A stretch of 64,000 nt of DNA. It comes from Entomortierella parvispora. Lineage: Eukaryota > Mortierellomycota > Mortierellomycetes > Mortierellales > Mortierellaceae. The stretch spans positions 1,922,001 through 1,986,000 of the forward strand of contig OY752141.1 of assembly GCA_963573315.1 (NCBI GenBank). Direction: 5' to 3'. Below the pieces are notes generated by a model that was given only the letters and a program-made list of their open reading frames with translations, made no database searches and was not told the DNA's origin. A program made the translations under genes and the position numbers. Every line of letters starts with the position of its first letter. Position 1 is the stretch's first letter. Below, piece by piece: positions 49,392 to 61,186 of this stretch.

Positions 49392-52300
49392 TTAGTATCT
49401 TCCTTGACCTTGTCCCTGCTGCTGTTGGTGTTGTTGCGCCAACAGTTGCATCTGGTATTGGGTCAAAGGGGTGCCAGACATGGACAGCCTGCCTCCACCG
49501 CCTCCACCGCCAACCACCGATCCAGGGCCTGGGGACCCACTTCTGGGAGGCATCCCGCTACCTGCGATCGATGAGGTCGTCCAAGAGTTCCGAGGCAGCT
49601 GCGGCTGAGGTTGTTGAGGGTATGAGAACTGAGGTGCTGGAGAATAGGAGCGCATAGGCGTGCCCTGAGACATGTTCATCGCCATGCCCATTGCCGGCGA
49701 TTGAGGTCGGCTCTGTTGCTGAAGTTGCTGCAGATTTGACGCAGACATGAACGGCGTTCCTGTAGACAATGGAATATTGGTCATGGGCATGTCACCGCCA
49801 TAGATCGATCCTGCTCTTGAGCCTCCCGAGGCGTAAAACTGCTGGGTTGGAGGAGGAGGGGCACCGTAGCCAAAAGATCCTGTCGACATTTGGTGCTGAT
49901 GATGGAACCTAGAGCCCTTGGACTCCATCGAATGCGTGGTCTGAACCTCCCACAACTCTTGCTCGTAATCAGACCACTTCTTTTGTGGGATCGATTTTGG
50001 ATCAAAAGGTTTGCCTCCATCCAAATCTGCATTCACGGCCTTTTTCCTTCCCTTCTCGCCCACAACCAAACGGGTGTTACCCCAAGAGAAGTCATCGAAA
50101 TGCCAGAAGGAATACAGGGGCAGGTAAAACGAAAACACGGGAATGGCCAGGATATAGACAATCATCCAGCCGATATGTTCCCATTTCCGGCGGAGGATAA
50201 AGATCACGGCCTGCAGACCATAGACTGCCCCCATCATGATCAACGCCAGCTTTGGTACCGAGGCCGGGTTGGTTGCAATAGAGTAGATCAGATAACCGAT
50301 ATAGACCACAGTAACGGGCATGATCAGCGTCGCAAAGAGATCAATCATGACAATGAACCGCATCGAGAAACAACAGAATCCGCAGAGCTGAGGCAAGAAA
50401 ACCAGTTCCATAAGATTGTGAACAGTGGAGTTGATCCAGCGACGACGTTGGGACAACAAAACCTTCCACTGATCTGGAACGTTGGTCCTACACTGGGCAT
50501 CGGGTGTAAAGGTCATCTTGTAGTTGGGGAAGTGCTTCAACATCAAAGTGGTCAGGTATCGATCCTCGCCCAGGTGCAGCAAGTTCTTCTTGTGGAGTGT
50601 GTCGACCTTGTTTTCAGAGTACTCCTCAATGATGTTGTTGGAGATTAGTAGCGGGGTCGATTTCGTGGGCGTGCGGATACGGTACATACAGAAACAACCC
50701 GGGAGACAGGTGACGGATCCAAAGAGGGACTCAAAGGCCTTGGCGAGATGATGGGAGATAAAATACTCGTAGACCTGCATCATTGTCACCCAAGAATCCT
50801 TCTCGTTTGCAATCTGGGTCTCACCACAGAGACCCATGACCTTGGTATCATGCAAGAACACAGAGACCATCCTGTTTAGCGAATCCGGCAAGACCTCAGT
50901 GTCGGAATCGACCATGAGTGTGTACTCGTAAAACGAGGGGTTCACACCGATAACGTTCTTGATCTGATGGTACATCTCGAGTTCCATTGGCGTCATAGCA
51001 GCGTTGAAGTGGACCTTGTTCAGGAATCGCATCAAGATCATCTGGGAGTCACGCTTGCCTCTGTTTCCGGGTCGTTGACGTTCAGTTGGGGTACCGACTT
51101 TGACCACGACAATATAGGGGACAACGTGACCATTGTGTTCGTACAGTCCAGAATAAACCTTGCCCATGTTGTGCTGCTTGTTGCCATCTCCGAGGGACAA
51201 GAAACTCAATGGCTCAGGGTCCACGTTCGGGTCAACACCAAGGATATCGAGGACGATACGAGGCGTAGGGCGATCGTTTCCAGAACCGATAATCATACCG
51301 TCAGCAACCACAAACAACAGCTTGCGCTTGTCATCGTATCGAAGGGCAGCCAGGGAGTCCAAGGTCTTTCTCAAGGACTCTTCACCCTCGGTATAACAAG
51401 GCACCTGAAGGATAATAAACTTGTCGTGCTCTTCTGGCTCTCGCCTTGATCCCAATTGGAGCGCAGCCAAGAACTTGAATCCGATCGTACACACAATCAA
51501 GATCGAGGGCACCAACAACATGTAGTTGGCAAACTGGCATCGGAAGCTCGTTCTAACATCAACTCGTCCGACAAAGAACAGGTTTCGGAGACAGATCATC
51601 ATGGCCGTCTTGAGTGAGTCATCCAGGGGCAAGGCGTTGTACTTGGCCGTCACATCTTCTCCTGCGTTTGTCGCAAATAGGTTCACAATAGAGGGGTCCA
51701 TGAAGGCCCCACTGGAGGCTGGAGTCTTGTTGGGGATGGGCGTGATTGTTCCTGCGCCGCCTGCTTGGATGTAATTTGTCATGTCATACACGTTACCATC
51801 CAGAATAGCCCAACGCTTTTTGACCGCATCTGCCGCAGCTTGACCCTGAATGTATTGCGGAGTAAAAGCCAAAAATCCGACTCGCCATTGACGCATGAAC
51901 ACCATCTGTTCAAAGTACCAATCCGGCCTAGAGTCGTTCCTGAAGGCCCTAAAGTCGTGATAGACACTGTTGGGATCAACAGCACCAAGGCTGGGCATCT
52001 GAATAGAAGGGTCAACAGAGGCTGACCCATAACCACCAAGACCATCACAAAGAGCGCTCGGCTGGACGGGGAAAATGGGTGTGGCGTCACCACCAGCGTA
52101 CTGAAGCAACTGAGTACGCGTAACAATGTTGGGATTGTGCTGGACCATGAATTTGTTCATGTCAAAAATCTCGCCTCGAATCTGAGTCAAAGGGTTGGAC
52201 GACGTTGCATCGTAGCCAGAAAGCTCGCCAGGGCCGTACACGTATTGATGAGGACAGATCAGCTCACCAAGGACGGCAATATAAAAGACCATGATCAAGG

Positions 52301-55300
52301 AGAGGAATCCAATCAAGATGCAGAGAGCCACCTTCTCGCGCCAGGCCATGCGGATATCCGGTCGAATCATTTTGCCGCACTTTGACAAGAATCCACTCGG
52401 AATCCACCAGGTCAACAGGAAAGTTAAAAAAACCCAGTTACGACGAGCGCGTGTGGTAGGAACCGCCTCCTCTTCTTCATCTTCCTCGTCCTTCTTGCCA
52501 GCTCCACCCTTGCCTTCAGTGGACCCATCATCTCCCTCGGGCGATCCGCCCTCCATGTGCATCATCATACCTCTCTTCTCTGCGTCGCCAAAGATTCGGG
52601 TGCTGGGCCGGTAGATTTCGGATCCTCCGTAGACCGACTCATTTTCGAACCGATTGAACGTTTCGCCACCGTTGTTGCCTGTTGCCATATTGCCACGCAT
52701 GTATGGATCGTATTCGGATTGGTTGTCGTCTCCAGAATAGAATGAGCGATTTTCCAATCGCTCGTTGGCCATGAAGTTTGCATGACCTGGATGCAATCCA
52801 GTATACATGTTTCCTCCTTGCTGCATGTAGTAATTGGGATGTTGTTGCTGCTGCTGCTGGTGCTGCTGTTGTTGCTGTTGTTGCTGCAAAAGCATTTCTT
52901 GGTGTTGTTGAAGGTGGCGTTGTTGCAAGAGAAGAGGAGCTGCCATGGCGGTGTTCGAGTTGATCGAATTTTCATCCTCAGACATGTTCAAAATTTCGCC
53001 TCGGAAACTGTTTGGGGTTTCCATGCCTGACTGGGCGCTTCCGTCACCGAAAGCCTGCTGAAAACCCATGTCGCTTACGACAGCGGAAGACGATGGCTCC
53101 AAGAGTCCTCCTACATCCTTCTTTCCCTTCTTGTCAGTGTCCAAACTCTTGAGGCGGAACTCAAGCTCGCGCCAAGCCTTTTCGGACAAAAAGATCCTGT
53201 ACTTGCCCAAGGACGCGTCCGCAACCTGATAGTTCTCCTCCTTGAGGACCAACTCCATTCTGGTCTTGGTCGAGGCGCCAGCGGGACAATCTTCGAGCAA
53301 ATTGACGTATAGGGCAGTGTAGCGATCCAAAAACTCTTGATGCGTACAGCTAATCGTGTACTCCAATGCCAGCCTTTCTGCCACTTGGGCAAGGCAGAAC
53401 GAACGGACCTGGGATTTGACGATGATCGAGTCTACATGGTTCGCCATTCCAGTGTCGTTGGACTTCAAGCAGATCAGGAACCAAGGTGTTGTCTCTTCCA
53501 GGGATTCGCAGAGTTCTTGCGTCGCAGATTGGATTTGGGCCGCCATTGACACCACCTTTCCAGCCTTGGCGGCAGAAGCCCCACCCTCTGTCTTGGCCTT
53601 GTTGTCCAAAGCAGTGGCATCCTCGTCTACCTTCTTGCGGCGCATCGAAGGAGCGCGCTTGGGTTTGATGGATTGCTACATGATAGGATAACAGTCGTAA
53701 ATTAGGATCCAAGTCAAACTCTTTTGAAAACATCCTGAGAGGGTCTTTCTTCTCTGACTATATTTCTCACCTGTGCAGCAACAATCGTGTTATTGTTGCG
53801 TGGATGCGACTCTGTGGTCAAAGCCTTGTCCGTGAACAAGCCCTGTACAAACGAGTTCACACTCGCTGGAGCACCTCCAGTGCCATTGCCTCGGAAGAGG
53901 GTCACAAAATCCGAGCTTAGGTTATCAACATTCTGCTCCAACCAACCCTCGACTGTGTATACAACCGGTGCCAGGTAATGCTGAACCGTGAAGGATGGGA
54001 ACACGTTTTTGTCGGTTTTCGAAACGGTGAGGGAATCATGGCGGTTAAAAGTCTTTGCAAAGGACTCGAGCATGGTAGCATCCGTCTTGTTGGATCGACC
54101 CAGCTGGCCTGACTGTGAGGACATGATCCCGATCAAACCGCCGTCCCCAGATCCATCCTCATTTGAGGCCGTGATCAGGGAATCTTCCCTTCCTGCTTGT
54201 GCTTGATCCTTACCGGCCAGCATCTGGAGACAGGCCGAGTTGTCAAAGAAGTGGATCTTTGGGATCGACACGATGCCTTCAAGCTCAAAATCGGCATGAC
54301 TGGCCTCAAAGACCTGGTTCAAAAAGAACTGGTGAAGGCGCTCATTTGCATAGTTGACACAGAATTGATCCAACCGGTTGACTGAAAACTGTTGGAATCC
54401 AAAGAGATCCACGATACCAATGAAGTTTGCTGGAGTCTCGTGACAGAGCTTTACGTTCAGGAACTCGACAATCCAAGAGAACAACAGAGAGTACAAGGCC
54501 TGAGCGAGTTCATCCCTCTGTTGCTCAGCACCCTGGACATCCAGGAAAACAGAGCACAGCTCCTTCTTGATGAGTTTGGTCTTGTACGTCAAAGTGTTTT
54601 GGAGTGCGTTGGGATCGACTCCGAGGATATCCGCTACAAAGATCAGACTATCCACGTTTCTGACGATGCAAGCATCGTTGGTGTGGCTTGAATCCTCCAT
54701 GAACGTCAGGTTTCCGAGATGCAAGACCGCGGCCAAGAGTTGAAAGATTTGAGCGACCTGCTTCTTTTGAAAACCCAAAACCTTGAGGGCAGTCTTCAAA
54801 TGGCCAAACTCGAGTCCGTCGTCGATCCCTCGAAGAGTCCTGTTCCTGTTCAGCGAAGCCGGTGACAAGTAATGGAAAGCGCCTTCGGTGAGATGCAGGT
54901 GGGTCTTCTCCTCAAACGTCGCACCGTTCAAAAGTTGGTAAAAGATGTGAAAGTTGCGTTCGTCAGGTGTTGCATGCGACTGGGTGATGCGTTTCTTCTC
55001 CAGGAAATAATCCAGCATTTTGGCGCCCAACAATCGACCGCGCTCGTTGAACTGAAGCTCTGTGAATCGTCCGACTCTGGAGGCATTGTCGTTAAGGGAG
55101 GTCTTTGCGTTTCCAAAGGCTTCGATGATGACGCCGGCGGAGAGGATCTGGTTCTGGATCCTGGATTCTTTCTTGGGCTGGCCACTCAGGGACAGCAACT
55201 GTCGAAGGACCTGACGAGCACCCTCCGTCTTTCCGCTTCCGCTTTGACCACTATGACGATCAGTTTTTAAAATAGAAAAAGATGTTTAGAAAATAAAACG

Positions 55301-56206
55301 GATGAGAGCCCCGAAGGAAGAAAAAAAGGACCCCAGACTGGGGAAACGCATTGTTGTCTGTCGTGTGTTTGTGTGTGACCATTGATATGGTTTATCCGCC
55401 CTGGTGCAAGAGCACTCTGTTGTTTTCTTTCCAACGGTCGCCTGCAAGCCTCCACCTTTTTTTTCCGCCAGGGGAAGATCGACGGGACAGACAGAGAGTC
55501 TCCCGTCCCGGCGGACAGAAAGAGAGAGAAAGAGAGAGGGAAGGCGGGAAGAGCGACGATAACAAAATTGAAGAGGCGTCGAAAAGAAAAATGAAATTTC
55601 GTTTCGTTTCAAAGGTACGTCTGAAAAGAAAAAGTCAAAATGCCTGTTTCGAACCCTAGATGGTCGTCTCTCCTCTCTTTCGTTCTTTCTTTCGCCTGCT
55701 GTTTACTGCTGGATGTACCCCTCCCGATAGAAGGCAAGGGAATGTGTGTTCGAGAGTGAAAAGGAGCAGGGGAGACTGGCAAGAAGAAACAGCAACAACC
55801 GTTACCTGGTAATAATTGACTGATCCTGTCCTGTACGGCGCATGTGCAGGTACGCGCTGGTGGCGAGTTGAATGACATGGGGCGAGGCTATACTCCGTGC
55901 GGCTCGCGCCTGTGCTTGTTGTTGCTGCTGATCTGCTGCAGCGGGAGATAATGAGTCGGTGCCGGTGGTCAGGCGTGCGCCATCCTTGTACAGCAGAACC
56001 TGGTCCTGCAAGATGGCGTCCGAAAGGTCGACCTTGCCAGGGTGAAACGGATTCAGCTGGACAAGAACCGAGGATGCGATCCTGGTGTAGATCTGGCCCT
56101 GTTGAAATCCATTAGTGAGAATGGCAGTGAGGTTGTCCTCGGTTGGATGTGGTAACTGGGATAGATCCTGTTGCTGCTGCTGCTGTGTTTGTTGCCGCTG
56201 ATCCAT
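49392..56206 (-). CDS. Chitin synthase with N-terminal myosin-motor-like domain
   Basis: Exons 56206-55806, 55250-53771, 53675-49392 give 2054 residues. It polymerises UDP-GlcNAc into cell-wall chitin at the plasma membrane. The motor domain covers about 20-760: P-loop GQSGSGKT (135-142) rebuilt across intron 1, switch I NDNASRVGR, and switch II DLFGFQ with Gln for the usual Glu. A poly-Gln linker (52841-52891) and acidic run follow, then membrane segments, a cytochrome-b5-like domain (QIRGEIFDMNKFM) and the family-2 glycosyltransferase core: VDSDTE near 1549, EDRYLTTL near 1664 and QRRRWINS at about 1703. Several C-terminal membrane segments follow (FIVMIDLFATLIMPVTVVYI; ALIMMGAVYGLQAVIFIL). 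The last 200 residues are Gln/Ser/Gly/Pro-rich, and I see no DEK-type tail. P-loop plus full catalytic core places it in the class V/VII group. Confidence 0.96.
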
Positions 56207-56737
56207 TGCGGAAAGCGCCGATATACGTTTGTCAAAAAAAAGTTCAAGGGCTACTATTCCAGGGCGTGCATGTAATCAGGAGTCGAGTCGAGGGATGAAG
56301 GGGCGAGGGAGGGTGTTGGGAGTGTGTGTCTGTGTGTGAGGGCCTATGGGACATGCACGTAGAGAGGATCGAAGGACGCAGTGTCAGACAGGACAGGAAA
56401 AGAAAGGAGTGGAGAAAAAGAGAGAAAAAGACGGAGAGGGATTGTCAGTTAGTACGGAAGTGGACTCGCCAGGCTGGCAGCTATGGCTACTCTGTGCTAT
56501 GCTATGCCATGACCAGACAAAAAAGTCCACCAAGTAAGAAAGCATCCCAGGAAACCATGGACAGACACGAGGGATCCGGCATGTCTGCACACGCGACAAA
56601 TGGCGGGTGGAATGTGCCTGCGATCAACCTGGGGGACAGATCAGGGTGGCAGCGAATCATGAACACAACAAGCAAACACGTACACGCAAGACTGGAAAGG
56701 GAGGAATGTCGAGCGAGCGAGAGAGGTGAGAGGATGA

Positions 56738-56767
56738 AGGAAGGGAAGGGAAGGGAAGGGAAGGGAA
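56738..56767 (+). repeat. AAGGG microsatellite
   Basis: About six GAAGG/AAGGG pentamers, with a GAAT tetramer run following at 56806-56827. Both lie in the 5' region of the chitin synthase gene. Confidence 0.9.
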
Positions 56768-57955
56768 GAGAGGACTGAATGAAGGAATGATGAATACAAG
56801 AAAGGAATGAATGAATGAATGAATGAATTGAGAAGAAAGAAGAAAAGGAAAAAGGAAAGGGAAAGAGACAAGACGGCAAAGAAAGAGGGAAAGAAAGAGA
56901 GGGGAAGGGCGGAAAAACAACACGGTCGGTTGTTTGCTGTTGTATTGCTGTTGTATTGCTGTTGCTGTTGTGGAGCTGCTGCTGCTGGTGCTAAACTTTG
57001 GCCTCTGCAGGCGTCCTCTCTCTTTGCTGGTCCCTGGCATGTTGATGCGTCCAGCCTCATACATTCATTCATCCTCTTTGCTCAAAGGGATGCAGAGATG
57101 CACTCGCCCCACGCCTTGCGCCTTCACGCACATGAATACACACACACGCACACACTGCACAAGCACTCGCAGCCAGCCAGCCAGTCGAGTGACCTCCCTC
57201 GCTAACAATAAGCACCGCATCCAAAGACGAAAATGACATGACAGGACCCCTGGATCAGCGTTCTAATTCTTGCACAGACAGACAGGCACACAGGGGCCAT
57301 AAATAGAAATAGAAATCGTCTCTGCGAAAATATATTTAGAGCAATGATGGTGGCACACGCATATTCTCGTGCCGAGCGCCTTCTGCAGTAAGTACTGCTC
57401 GTCTTTATCATCTCCATCTCTTCTCTTCCTTCCTCTTGATGCCTCTCGCTGCCTCTCTCGTTCTCCCTTTGCACTCATTTTCTCTACCAAACTAAACGAA
57501 CGGAAAAAATAAAAAAAATAAAAATAAAAAAAACGTTTTCGCCCATCCCTTTTCTCCCCCCCCTTTTTGAATCTGATCTCGGGCGCCAGCAGAGACGTGT
57601 TCAAGGTCTCTTGCATGTCACCACTGACAAAGTCGATCTTGTCCCCTTGTTCTTATCTCAGGGCCATCACAACTAAAAGAACACGAAAGGACTTCCCTTG
57701 TTAGCACCTTGAATGTTCTAGCTCTACCTCCTTCCATCCCTCCTTCCTTCTCTTTCTCCCTCTTTCCCCTCCAGGAGCTGTTTCTTCGCATCCTTTTCTT
57801 CAACTGAAAGAAAAAGAAGTGGTTCCTCTGCCAGGGACTCATTTGTCCCATCCATGAGGCCCGATGGGGAATGCAGACAAGACTCCGTTGCGCCATCCTG
57901 CCTTATTTTTCTGCAACTCATGCATCCCAACTGCCGGCCCTCGCGCATGCCTAGA

Positions 57956-57979
57956 TTTTTTTTTTTTTTTTTTTTTTTT
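57956..57979 (+). repeat. Poly-T tract, about 24 bases
   Basis: Uninterrupted T run about 100 bp beyond the H+-ATPase stop codon. On the coding (minus) strand it reads as poly-A. Confidence 0.9.
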
Positions 57980-58076
57980 GGTGGAAATGAAATTTAATCC
58001 TAAGGTATATTCGAGTGAGATAGAAAAGGCGCTACTTCTTTGAACAAAACGACCATCAAGGATGGCGCCTCCTCCC

Positions 58077-61000
58077 TCATTCGCTAAGCTCCTGCTTCTC
58101 ATTTCTGCTCGAAGATGAGGCTTGTTCTTGCTTCAACTTCTGATCCTGATGCTGCTGCAAGTCTTTGACCTCATCGACTCCACCCTTGACCTCCTCGGGT
58201 CCCTGCAAAGTCTGTCCCTCGCCCTTTGGCGCCTCATTCAAGGCCTCCAACGCCTTCAGCTTCAATACAATCTCCCGCACTCGATCAATCGAGTTCCAGA
58301 CATGATCCTGTTCAATCTTCTTTGCTCTCCTCTCTGCCAATTTTTTTCTCCGTGCTGGGGTTCGCACAAATGTTGCCGTCAATTCAAACGACCAAATCTT
58401 GAAAATATTGACCTTGACAAAGTCCAACAGGATGAAATACGCAAAAGAGATCAGCAGGATGACGATTGCCTGTGAGAACGGGATCTTGGGTGTCAATCCT
58501 CCAAAGACGACCATCAACAACGCCACAATCTGAGTTCCGATGATGACGCAGGCAAACAAGGGCGAGGGTAGGTTCTCCCAGAAATGACCCGTTAGACGCG
58601 TGGAAAAGATCACAAAGTGTGGTGCCGACGAGATATGGAGATACATCACCGACTCGAGACGACGTTCATCAGCCGGTGCGTCGGCTGCGGCAGGCGCGTA
58701 TCCAAAGTGTTTCCAAAACACGAAAAAGTGTGCAAACGAAAGAGCCGTCAGACAGCAACCAAGTGTGATCGACATAAAGATCAATTGACCGATTCGCCAC
58801 TTGTCCGGATGAGGCGAGAGCTGGGCATTGTCGACAGCAATCACCAATGTCGCGAGGTCGTTCAAGATACAGATCAGGATCAACAAATGGGCAGGCAAAG
58901 ACCAGTCGAAAGTCATCACGACGATAAAGAAGAAGATCAAAAAGTGGACGGTGGAGGTGATTCTGTACAGGGCATAGGAACGCATTCTCTGGAAGATGGC
59001 ACGGGAGGTCATCAAACCATCGACAATGGTCGACAATCCGGGGGCGAGCAAGACAATATCAGCAGCAGAGCGCGCAGCGTCTGTACATCCGTGGACAGCA
59101 ATTCCGACGTTGGCCTTCTTGAGAGCGGGGGCATCGTTGACACCATCACCAGTCATACCGACAATGATACCACGCTTCTGGAGCAATTCGACCACGCGAT
59201 ACTTGTGCTCTGGGATAACCTGTGCAAATCCGTCTGCACGCAGGCAGTGGTCTGTCACTTCTTCCTCCGACTTGTCGCTGTCGACCAAGTGGTTCGCATC
59301 AAGAATCACACGGGTCAGACCCAAACGATGCGAAACCTCTTTGGCAATAATCAACTGGTCTCCCGTTACCATCTTCACATCCACGCCCATGTGCTGGCAA
59401 CGAGCGATTGTTTCTGCAGAGTCTGGTCGCGGGGGGTCAATCAATGCAATCATACCAATCAACTGGAAGTCATCCAAAGACCCGCCAATTGTTCTGGCCA
59501 CACCAAGAGCGCGGAGGCCACGCTTGGCCAGGGCATTCACTGCACGGACGGCGTCGTCATCCCCTCCAACAAGACGGATAATGACTTGGGGTGCTCCTTT
59601 GGCGACCTTAAAGGTCTCGCCAGTGTCCTTGTTAGTGATGGTGGCCTGAGTCAGCTTTGTGGCAGGGTTGAAAGGCAAGAACGAGGTCACTTTGTAACCG
59701 GGTACGTCATGCTTGTGGGTGCGATTCTGGAGAAGGGGCAATTGCTCTTCGGCTGCGGTACGCACAGCGAGTTCGATTGGGTCGTTGGCGCCAGCCTCGG
59801 CGGCAAGGTAAGAGTATAGCAAAATATCGTCTGAGGTATAGTTGTTGGTAAGGTAGGGTTCGTCAAAGGTCAACTCGTTCAAGGTCAGAGTTCCTGTCTT
59901 ATCGGAGCAAAGAACAGAGACCGATGCCATTTCCTCGACTGCAGTAAGACGCTTGACAATGACTTTCTTGGCAGCGAGCTGCTTGGCACCGACGGCCATA
60001 GTCACAGACATAACCGTAGGAAGACCGACAGGGATAGCGGCGACGGTGAGGACCAGAACTTTAGTGAGAACTGTCAAGAAGTCTCCACCGGATGTGCCAC
60101 GGTAGCGCACCAGCTGGTAGACCAGAATGATACCCACAAGAACAACCGTGATCAGGATCAAGAAGTTGCCGATTCGGTTGATAATCTTTTGGAAATGACC
60201 TTCTTCGACCGTGATTGAGATCAGGTTGGCGGCACGACCAATGAAGGTGTTGATACCGGTCTTGGTGACCACAGCCATCTGTTGACCTTGCTTGACGATC
60301 GACGATGAATAGACAACATCACCCTTCTTCTTGCTCACAGGCAGAGATTCTCCTGTGAGTGCTGACTGGTCAATGAGCAGATCTCCTTCCGTGGCCTCAC
60401 CGGTGGCGCCGATACCGAGCAAACGACCATCTGCTGGGATAATGTCTCCTAGACGAAGGACAATAACATCACCAGGAACTAGAGCAGCGGTGTCCAACTC
60501 GATCAGATGGCCATTGCGCCAGCAGCGGGTCTTGAGCGCCAGGGTCTGGCGCAAGGCATCGAGAGCAGACTCAGCCTTGGCTTCTTCGATGAAACCAATA
60601 CACGCGTTGACCATCAACAGGGCCAAAATGATACCGAAGTCAAGCCAGTCCTACATTGAGCACGTGATAAATTATGACGTAAGCATCTTGCAAAGAAGCA
60701 TAAGGTCTGCTGGACAGAACTTGTGCGACCGTGCACGGGAAAACGAGCGTAATGGAAAGAGAGCATTACCTTAACTACGGCAGCAATAATACAGGCCACT
60801 TCAATCAGATAGGCGATTGCACCTGTAAAGTAACCCAGAAACTTGAGGATAGGATTCTTCTTCACCTCCTTGAGCTCGTTGGCGCCAAACTGCGCACGAC
60901 GCTCCTCGACCTCCTGGTCTGTAAGACCTTGAGCGGGATCAGTGTGAAGCAGGACCTCGAGCTCGGCCGAGATCTCGTCCTTATGCTCGTGGTGCTCTTG

Positions 61001-61186
61001 CTCTTCCACTTGGAGATTACCACCTTTTCCATGCTTGTTGGAATCTGGAGACTTTATGTCTGCCAAATTCTGAGGCTGGTCTGTTTGTTTGCAAATAAAA
61101 AGTGAATAAGAAGTCCTTGCTGTTGCGCTGTCTCGGAGATACATGTAATTCTTCTTACCCTCGAGGATTTCTTGCTTGTCAGCCAT
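58077..61186 (-). CDS. Plasma-membrane H+-ATPase, P3A type
   Basis: Exons 61186-61159, 61080-60770, 60650-58077 give 970 residues; yeast Pma1 has 918. It pumps protons out using ATP and energises nutrient uptake. Visible: first helix pair (NPILKFLGYFTGAIAYLIEV; IILALLMVNACIGFIEE), actuator motif LTGES, the phosphorylated Asp near 363 in CSDKTGTLT, nucleotide-binding KGAPQ, hinge MVTGDQLIIAKE and TGDGVNDAPALKKANVGIAV. TM6 NDLATLVIAVDNA carries the proton-path acids. The N-terminal arm is rich in His and charged residues (EEQEHHEHKDE). The C-terminal tail after about 900 is long, highly charged and Gln-rich (QQHQDQKLKQEQ), probably the regulatory domain. The first exon encodes only nine residues plus one base. 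Intron junctions keep phase and rebuild the conserved helix. Confidence 0.96.

Larger units (their letters stand above)
56207..58076. other. Chitin synthase promoter and H+-ATPase 3' region
   Basis: About 1.9 kb with simple repeats: AAGGG units (56738-56767), GAAT units (56806-56827), TGTTGTATTGC units (56937-56965), ACAC (57139-57156), AAAAT units (57505-57533) and a T24 tract (57956-57979). No gene seen. Confidence 0.6.

Noticed and set aside
55640-55665. T-loop-like GGGTTCGAAAC on the minus strand, possible tRNA
   Set aside because: No matching A box, anticodon arm or acceptor stem around it.
58617-59819. 400-codon plus-strand frame opposite the H+-ATPase
   Set aside because: Antisense shadow of a codon-biased conserved gene; the minus strand carries all P-type ATPase motifs.
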